Both the position numbers and the translations under genes were made by a program. Source: Hyphomicrobiales bacterium (GTDB lineage Bacteria > Pseudomonadota > Alphaproteobacteria > Rhizobiales > Beijerinckiaceae). From it: a DNA stretch of 64,000 nucleotides. The stretch spans positions 47,859 through 111,858 of the forward strand of contig JAPLOU010000028.1 in NCBI GenBank assembly GCA_026400535.1, given 5' to 3'. The first letter of the stretch is position 1. Each line of letters opens with the position of its first letter. This document shows positions 58,566-64,000 of this stretch, piece after piece. Below the pieces are notes generated by a model that saw only the letters and a program-made list of their open reading frames with translations, did no database searches and was not told where the DNA came from.

Positions 58566-59383
58566 TCCTTGGGGGTTGGCGTGTAGCGTGGCGTGCGGAT
58601 GCCGAAGAACGTGCTCCAGTAGGATTCCGAACCGACCGATTCCCTGACCGCGAGCGCCCGCTCGAAAATGACGCAGCGCAGGGCGTCATTGGTGCGGTAA
58701 AGATGCTCGAGCCTGCGGTAGGCCATGGCCAGGACCTTCGGGTCAGGCGCAGGGACCACGTGCCTGTCGTCGCCGCGCGCATCGACGGGTTTCTCGAGTT
58801 CGTCCTTGGTGATGCCATGGCAGTGGTTGATCACCTCGAGGATGACCCGCGCCGAGCGGCTGTCGACTGTGGCGCCTGGCGCGCCACGCAAGGCATAGGT
58901 GTCGCAGTTCAGGCCCCAAACACGCTTGATCGGCTCGGAGGGGTCGATGCCGAAGGGCGTGTCCACGAAGAATTCGATGTCCCGCGCCACGTTCGTGTAG
59001 CGCAGGGCCCAGTCGCGGTCCGCTGCATCGAAGGTCTGCCGCGCGGTGGTCCAGGTCTCGCCTGTGCTGCCGCGCTCCAGTGCGCGAACCAGCCGGAAAG
59101 TCGCATGCCAGCGTGCGTTGATCAGGTCGGAGGTGGTGCGGTAGGTCGCGATCGCGCTTTCCGTGTCCTTCTCGATCTTGGCGACCCGGTTTTGCCAGGC
59201 CCAGCCGCGCTGCTGGATCCAGGTGGTCAGAACGGTGCCGACGACGCCAGTCAGCACGAAACCGACCAGCGCCAGCAATATCTTCTCGCGCAGGGACTCG
59301 GGCGCCTTCTCTGCGGCGCTCCGCGCGATGCGCCGCTCAGTGCTGAGGGTCTGCGGCATGACTTTCTCGGATTTCGGAGCCAT
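58544..59383 (-). CDS. hypothetical membrane-anchored protein
   Basis: 279 residues. One membrane segment near the N-terminus (ILLALVGFVLTGVVGTVLTT) is followed by a helical region (WIQQRGWAWQNRVAKIEKDT, ESAIATYRTTSDLINARW) and a soluble C-terminal part with three cysteines (NCDTYALRG, VINHCHG, RCVIFERALAVRE). No family is recognised. It stands alone with an 88-bp gap to the next minus-strand gene upstream. Confidence 0.6.
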   Translation of the reverse strand: MAPKSEKVMPQTLSTERRIARSAAEKAPESLREKILLALVGFVLTGVVGTVLTTWIQQRGWAWQNRVAKIEKDTESAIATYRTTSDLINARWHATFRLVRALERGSTGETWTTARQTFDAADRDWALRYTNVARDIEFFVDTPFGIDPSEPIKRVWGLNCDTYALRGAPGATVDSRSARVILEVINHCHGITKDELEKPVDARGDDRHVVPAPDPKVLAMAYRRLEHLYRTNDALRCVIFERALAVRESVGSESYWSTFFGIRTPRYTPTPKDQACAGA

Positions 59384-59471
59384 CCGCCTATGGCAGCGGT
59401 TCGCAACGCGGCGTCAAGTGGGGTCTGACGCCGCGCCTGCTTCGCTGTGCGTGCAGAAGCAGAGCGCCGGG

Positions 59472-59717
59472 TCAGGCCGCCTTGTGATCGTCCTCGTCGT
59501 CTGGCTCGTCATCGTCTTGCGCTGCATGACGCTCGTGGTCATCGTCTTCATCCTCGTCGAAGCTCTCGAGAGCGAAGGACGGGATCACGGCCTGCTTGAA
59601 CTCGCCGAGTTCTTCGGAGAAAAACAGGCAGGTCACATGGTCGCCAGCCACCGACAGCACTGTGAGGGCCGGTCCGCCAGATTTGACGTTGACGATATCG
59701 CCTTGGTTGAAGGGCAT
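59472..59717 (-). CDS. DUF2158 (YodC-like) small protein with acidic tail
   Basis: 81 residues. The core is FNQGDIVNVKSGGPALTVLS and VTCLFFSEELGEFKQAVIPS, matching small YodC/DUF2158 proteins (SH3-like). The last 30 residues are Asp/Glu/His-rich (DEDEDDDHERH, DDDEPDDEDDH), possibly metal-binding. The ATG at 59717 follows AGGAGG by 5 nt, so the start is firm. Function unknown. Confidence 0.75.
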   Translation of the reverse strand: MPFNQGDIVNVKSGGPALTVLSVAGDHVTCLFFSEELGEFKQAVIPSFALESFDEDEDDDHERHAAQDDDEPDDEDDHKAA

Positions 59718-59795
59718 GTCAGCCTCCTGATCTTGGGAATGGCTGATCATGGTCATCGAACATGTCGGGGTGATGTCCGAAAGGTGACGGCCCGG

Positions 59796-60728
59796 CTATG
59801 GCCACTTCACCGTGGGGGGCATGCTCGACAGGATGGCATCGACATTGCCGCCAGTTTTGAGGCCGAAGATCGTGCCGCGGTCGTAGAGCAGGTTGTATTC
59901 GACATAGCGCCCGCGCCGGACCTGCTGCTCGTGACGGTCGGCCTCGGTCCACGGCTTCGCCATGTTTGCGCGGAGCACCGGCAGATAGGCGTCGAGGAAG
60001 GCAAGGCCGACATCGCGTGTGAAGGCGAAGTCCTTTTCCGGGTCATCGGTCCAGCGATAATCGTAAAAAATGCCGCCGATGCCGCGCGGCTCGTTGCGGT
60101 GCTTGAGGTAGAAGTATTCGTCGCACCACGTCTTGTAGGCCGGGTAGTTGACGCCGTGGGCCTCGCAGGGCGCGCGCATCGCGTCGTGAAAGTGGATCGT
60201 GTCGGGGTCATCCTGCGTGCGCCGGCGCATCAGCACCGGCGTCAGGTCGGCGCCGCCGCCGAACCATGGCTTCGTGGTCACCACGAAACGCGTGTTCATA
60301 TGGACTGTGGGCGCGTTCGGGTTCCATGGATGGGCGATCAGCGAGATGCCGGTGGCATGAAAGCGTGGGTCGTCCGACGCGCCCGGAATCTGGCCGGCGA
60401 ATTCGGGCTGGAAGGTGCCGAACACGGTCGAGACGTGGACCCCGACCTTTTCGAAGACGCGCCCCGACATCATGGACATCACGCCGCCGCCGCCGGGCGT
60501 GCCGTCATGGTTGGTGCGCTGGTGCGGCGTGCGGACGAAACGGCCCGGAGTTTTCGGCGCGTCGCCATGGAACGGGCCGCCGCACTCATCCTCGATGGCT
60601 TCGAGGGCGGCGCAGATCCGGTCTCGCAATGCTTCGAAGGTGGCGCGTGCGCGCGGCTTCATGGCGTCCGCCAGTGCCAGAGTGGCTGGATCCGCAGGCT
60701 TGGTCTGTCGGGCAGCAACGTCGCTCAT
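59796..60728 (-). CDS. hemF: oxygen-dependent coproporphyrinogen III oxidase HemF
   Basis: 310 residues. HemF decarboxylates coproporphyrinogen III to protoporphyrinogen IX with O2 in heme synthesis. Signatures: [69 protein letters not shown] and [38 protein letters not shown]. It overlaps trmL by 4 bp (ATGA), so the two genes are coupled. An aerobic lifestyle is implied. Confidence 0.97.
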   Translation of the reverse strand: MSDVAARQTKPADPATLALADAMKPRARATFEALRDRICAALEAIEDECGGPFHGDAPKTPGRFVRTPHQRTNHDGTPGGGGVMSMMSGRVFEKVGVHVSTVFGTFQPEFAGQIPGASDDPRFHATGISLIAHPWNPNAPTVHMNTRFVVTTKPWFGGGADLTPVLMRRRTQDDPDTIHFHDAMRAPCEAHGVNYPAYKTWCDEYFYLKHRNEPRGIGGIFYDYRWTDDPEKDFAFTRDVGLAFLDAYLPVLRANMAKPWTEADRHEQQVRRGRYVEYNLLYDRGTIFGLKTGGNVDAILSSMPPTVKWP

Positions 60729-61204
60729 ACTGTGGTCCCCCTGTGGCGGCAGAACCCGCCTGTCTGCCTCAGCGCTTCCCCAAGAACCATGGCGGACGCC
60801 GCTGCGACGTTGATCGAGCGCAAACCGGGTGCCTGCGGGATGAAGACGCTGGCATCGGCTGCTGCGCAGACTTCCTGCGTCACCCCCGCCGATTCACGGC
60901 CTGCGAGCAGGATATCGCCTGCCCTGAAGCAGAACTCTGTGTAGGCCGCCGCCCCGTCGGTTTCAACAAGCACCAGACGCCGGCCCGTCGTTGTGCGCCA
61001 TGTTTCAAAGGCGGCAAAGCTGACATGGCGGGTGATCGCTGCGCGCTCGACATAATCCATGCCGGCGCGGCGGAAGTTGCGGTCGGAGACATCGAAGCCG
61101 GCCGGCTCGATAATGTCGAGCGTCACGCCGAGGCAGGCGCACAGCCGTGTGAGCGTGCCGGTGTTCTGCGGAATGTCGGGCTGGAACAGAGCGAGGCGGA
61201 TCAT
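60725..61204 (-). CDS. trmL: tRNA (cytidine(34)-2'-O)-methyltransferase TrmL
   Basis: 159 residues, SPOUT class. [20 protein letters not shown] begins the fold. [20 protein letters not shown], and the SAM knot [20 protein letters not shown] and [20 protein letters not shown], are diagnostic. It methylates the wobble nucleotide of tRNA-Leu. It is followed by hemF with overlapping stop/start. Confidence 0.93.
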   Translation of the reverse strand: MIRLALFQPDIPQNTGTLTRLCACLGVTLDIIEPAGFDVSDRNFRRAGMDYVERAAITRHVSFAAFETWRTTTGRRLVLVETDGAAAYTEFCFRAGDILLAGRESAGVTQEVCAAADASVFIPQAPGLRSINVAAASAMVLGEALRQTGGFCRHRGTTV

Positions 61205-61357
61205 CGTTGGATTGATGGGGGATGGCGCAGGCCCGTCAAGCCGGCGCGCAACAAAGCGTGATCGGCGTTGGCCTTGGCCTTGTCCGGCAGTTCACGTAAC
61301 ACGCTCGGGCAACCATAGCATCGCCGAAGACGCCGGACCAAGAGGGGAGCGGTCACC

Positions 61358-63232
61358 ATGATGAGCCGCATCTTCAACTGGTTGGAGAGCCGTGTCGACG
61401 TGTTCGCGCCCTTCGATGAGCGTGCAACGCCACCCAACACTGTCTGGCGCTTCATCTGGTATCATATCCGCGAGGTGAAGGGCTGGCTGCTGGTGATGCT
61501 GATCACCGCTTTCGTCTTCAGCGCCATCGAGGCATCGCTGTATCTGCTGGTCGGCTGGCTGATCGATCTGATCGGCAAGCATCCGCCGGAGGCGGTGTTC
61601 CGCGATCATGTCTGGCTGCTGGCGGGCTTCGCGTTCATGCTGCTGGTGGTCAGGCCGATCGTCTACTTCGCCAATCACGCGGTGGTCGATCAGGTTGTCG
61701 TGCCGCAACTGACCAACCGCATCCGCTGGCGCAGCCATGTCTACACGCTCGGTCATTCCCTGAGCTATTTCCAGAACGACTTTGCCGGGCGTCTGTCCGC
61801 GCGGGTGATCCAGGCCGGCCAGTCCGTGCGCAGCGCCACGGTCGAGGTGATCGACGACATGTGGTATGTCATTGTCTTCGCGGGCGTTGCGATCGGCTTC
61901 TTCGGTACGGTCAGCGTCTGGCTGATGCTGCCGATCGTGGCGTGGATGGCGGCCTATATCTGGCTGATCAGCTATTTCGTGCCGCGCGCGACGCTGCGCT
62001 CCGAGGCGAACTCGCAGTCGCGCTCCGCCGCCACGGGCAGGATCGTCGACAGCTACACCAACATCATGACCGTGAAGTTGTTCGCGCGCGGCGATGTCGA
62101 GCGCTCTTCGGTCAGGGACGCCTTGGCCAGCTGGGCCAGGACCTTCCTCGATCTGACCCGCCTCATCACGGTGGTGAGCGTGGTTTTGCAGACCATGAAC
62201 AGCGTCCTGATCGTGGTCGCGTCGGGCGTGTCGTTATGGCTGTGGTCGCGTGGGCAGATGACGCCCGGCGAGGTCGCCGCGGGGCTCGGGCTGGTGTTGC
62301 GGCTCATCCAGATGTCGAGTTGGGTCATCCAGCAGGTTCGCGGAATCTTCGAGGAGATCGGCGCGGTCAAGGAGGCGATGGAGACCATCGCCAAGCCGCA
62401 TGCGCTTGTTGACGACGTGACAGCGACCCGTCTCACCGTCGGTCGGGGCGAGATCGTGTTCGACCATGTCCGGTTTCATTATGGCCAGGACAAGGGTGTC
62501 TTTGAGAATCTCGACCTGACCATCAATCCGGGCGAGCGGATCGGTTTGATCGGACCATCGGGCGCCGGCAAGTCGACGATGATCAACCTGCTGCTGCGGC
62601 TCTACGACGTGGAGGGCGGACGCATCCTGATCGACGGGCAGGACATCGCCCATGTCAGTCAGGACAGCCTGCGCGCCGCCATCGCGACGGTGACCCAGGA
62701 CAATGCGCTTCTGCATCGATCAATCCGGGAAAACATCGCCTATGGCCGCCCGGACGCCAGTGAGGCCGACATCGTGGCAGCGGCGAAAGCCGCCTCGGCT
62801 CATGAATTCATCATGGGGCTGGGTGATCTCGAGGGGCGGAACGGCTATGACGCGCGTGTCGGCGAGCGCGGCGTCAAGCTGTCCGGCGGCCAGCGCCAGC
62901 GCATCGCGATCGCGCGCGTGATCCTCAAAAATGCGCCGATCCTTGTGCTCGATGAAGCCACATCCGCCCTCGATTCCGAGGTCGAAGCTGCGATTCAGGA
63001 ACAATTGCAGACGCTTATGCAGGGCAAGACGGTGATTGCGATCGCGCACCGGCTCTCCACGATCGCGGCGCTGGACCGGCTCGTGGTCATGGACAAGGGG
63101 CGCATCGTCGACCAGGGCACTCACCAGGAACTGGTCAGCCGCGGGGGTCTTTATGCCCGCTTGTGGGAGCGGCAATCGGGTGGATTCCTGGGCCTGGATC
63201 TCGATGCGCCGGCGCCGGAAGCCGTGCGCTAG
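61358..63232 (+). CDS. ABC exporter, fused permease/ATPase (MsbA/AtmA-like)
   Basis: 624 residues. Six membrane helices in the N-terminal half, starting at WLLVMLITAFVFSAIEASLY. The nucleotide-binding domain has Walker A IGLIGPSGAGKSTMI, Q-loop VTQDNALLHRSIRENIAYGR, signature VKLSGGQRQRIAIARVI and Walker B ILVLDEATSALD, then the H-loop IAIAHRLSTI. The type is a homodimeric exporter for lipids, peptides or similar. The exact substrate is unknown. It stands alone between trmL (divergent) and petA. Confidence 0.9.
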   Translation: MMSRIFNWLESRVDVFAPFDERATPPNTVWRFIWYHIREVKGWLLVMLITAFVFSAIEASLYLLVGWLIDLIGKHPPEAVFRDHVWLLAGFAFMLLVVRPIVYFANHAVVDQVVVPQLTNRIRWRSHVYTLGHSLSYFQNDFAGRLSARVIQAGQSVRSATVEVIDDMWYVIVFAGVAIGFFGTVSVWLMLPIVAWMAAYIWLISYFVPRATLRSEANSQSRSAATGRIVDSYTNIMTVKLFARGDVERSSVRDALASWARTFLDLTRLITVVSVVLQTMNSVLIVVASGVSLWLWSRGQMTPGEVAAGLGLVLRLIQMSSWVIQQVRGIFEEIGAVKEAMETIAKPHALVDDVTATRLTVGRGEIVFDHVRFHYGQDKGVFENLDLTINPGERIGLIGPSGAGKSTMINLLLRLYDVEGGRILIDGQDIAHVSQDSLRAAIATVTQDNALLHRSIRENIAYGRPDASEADIVAAAKAASAHEFIMGLGDLEGRNGYDARVGERGVKLSGGQRQRIAIARVILKNAPILVLDEATSALDSEVEAAIQEQLQTLMQGKTVIAIAHRLSTIAALDRLVVMDKGRIVDQGTHQELVSRGGLYARLWERQSGGFLGLDLDAPAPEAVR

Positions 63233-63467
63233 ACGACCGGGCGGCATCTGGCTTCAGGTCGAGCTGAATTCTACACAATCCATGCGTCCTTTCGTGTCTG
63301 GACATCACTTTTGTGCCATGCAAGAGAGCGAGGCAAAGTCCAGACCCTGTCGGCGACTCGTGGTCGCATTGCGTTTTTCCGGCCAGGTGGCAACTAGAGT
63401 TCTCAACCCCGCTTTTGGAAGGCCGGCGAGACGGTCGCGCCTTCCGCAAAATTCACGAGGCAAGACC

Positions 63468-64000
63468 GTGGCCGAAGCCAAAGCGACACAAGCCGGCGAA
63501 CCAACACGCCGCGACATGCTCTTTCTTGCAACAGGCGTGATGGGCGCGGTCGGCGTCGCAGGCGTCGCCGTGCCGTTCATCCGCCAGTTGGCGCCGAATG
63601 CGCAGACAATCGCGGCGGGCGCGCCGATCGAGGTCGATCTGACCCCGGTGGCCGAAGGCCAAGGCATCAAGCTGTTCTGGCGCGGCAAGTTGATCTTCGT
63701 GCGCAACCGCACCAAGGCCGAGGTCGAGGAAGCCCAGAAGGTCAACGTGGCCTCGCTCCCCGATCCGCAGCCCGACAGCGCCCGCGTCAAGCCGGGCAAG
63801 GAGCAGTGGCTCGTCCTGTACGGATCATGCACCCATCTCGGCTGCATTCCCGGCGGTTCGGCTGTCGGCGAGGTCCGCGGCGACTACAATGGCTGGTTCT
63901 GCCCCTGCCACGGCTCGCACTACGACACCTCGGGGCGCATCCGGAAGGGTCCGGCGCCGGCCAACCTGCCGGTTCCGCCCTACGCCTTCCTGAATGACAG
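63468..64000 (+). CDS. petA: ubiquinol-cytochrome c reductase Rieske iron-sulfur subunit (3' cut by window edge)
   Basis: 177 codons visible. A Tat-type signal anchor (RRDMLFLATGVMGAVGVAGV) precedes the short hinge and Rieske head. GSCTHLGCIPGG and FCPCHGSHYDTSGR hold the Cys/His ligands of the 2Fe-2S centre. It is the first gene of a likely petABC (fbcFBC) operon of the bc1 complex. GTG 63468 follows GAGG at 7 nt. The 235-bp upstream gap should contain its promoter, but I see no clear motif. Confidence 0.95.
   Translation, partial: MAEAKATQAGEPTRRDMLFLATGVMGAVGVAGVAVPFIRQLAPNAQTIAAGAPIEVDLTPVAEGQGIKLFWRGKLIFVRNRTKAEVEEAQKVNVASLPDPQPDSARVKPGKEQWLVLYGSCTHLGCIPGGSAVGEVRGDYNGWFCPCHGSHYDTSGRIRKGPAPANLPVPPYAFLND

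Noticed and set aside
59163..60944. 593-codon frame antisense across hemF and neighbours
   Set aside because: Crosses several well-supported genes in the opposite direction; no homologous pattern.

Overview
The window is about 65% GC, gene-dense and free of recognisable insertion sequences, prophage or rRNA. The gene set (FlbD, SciP, CtrA and ChpT together with a FliK-FlgD-FliF-FliG-FliH-FliN flagellar cluster, CheA carrying a receiver domain, OpgH, DUF1134, DUF1285, DUF6111, DUF6356, and a Rieske gene likely to open fbc/pet) points to an alphaproteobacterium, most likely Hyphomicrobiales (Rhizobiales). The genus cannot be fixed from the sequence alone. It reads as core chromosome.

Layout. 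1-2.2 kb: end of a DUF6356 gene, tRNA-Met(CAU), a PmtA-type phospholipid methyltransferase and mnmA. 2.5-10.5 kb: plus-strand flagellar block fliK-flgD-sciP-fliF-fliG-fliH-fliN-flbD. 10.6-15 kb: acyl-CoA ligase, BASS transporter, a Tyr/Arg repeat protein and an FkbM methyltransferase. 15-22.8 kb: flhA, a small minus operon (DUF305, LPG-synthase-like membrane protein, cupin), a GNAT, fliJ, fliI and, divergently, ctrA. 22.9-29.4 kb: minus-strand chemotaxis operon cheA-cheW-cheY-cheB-cheR preceded by chpT. 29.5-35.6 kb: CysQ-like phosphatase, YHS protein, DUF1134, a membrane-anchored coiled-coil protein and a YfhO-like membrane protein. 35.6-40.8 kb: a RibA-like cyclohydrolase, cytochrome b561, and a tight operon of MDR dehydrogenase, 6-PTPS-fold protein, GT4 glycosyltransferase and methyltransferase. 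40.9-46.4 kb: opgH, a second FkbM methyltransferase, an exported protein, glucokinase and an SDR. 46.4-48.7 kb: metallophosphoesterase, NUDIX, GNAT. 48.7-58.6 kb: MoxR-DUF58-DUF4159 module, divergent from DUF1285-CoA pyrophosphatase-DUF6111-CCA transferase. 58.5-64 kb: a hypothetical protein, a DUF2158-like protein, hemF-trmL, an ABC exporter and the start of petA.

How it works together. Cell-cycle control and motility are co-located: ChpT passes phosphate to CtrA, SciP restrains CtrA-activated promoters and FlbD drives later flagellar genes. The same 9-mer GTTAACCAC lies upstream of fliF, flhA, ctrA and (opposite strand) fliI, consistent with a local CtrA regulon. Five GANTC (CcrM) sites lie upstream of ctrA.

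The strongest candidate for an undescribed system is the 35.6-40.8 kb pterin-like locus. Its RibA-like and PTPS-like proteins keep their folds but have lost residues of the classical enzymes, and they sit beside a glycosyltransferase, a dehydrogenase and a methyltransferase. This suggests an orphan, possibly glycosylated, pteridine-like metabolite. Two recently expanded tandem repeats (in front of a DUF305 gene that lacks an ATG, and inside the Tyr/Arg repeat gene) are also notable.
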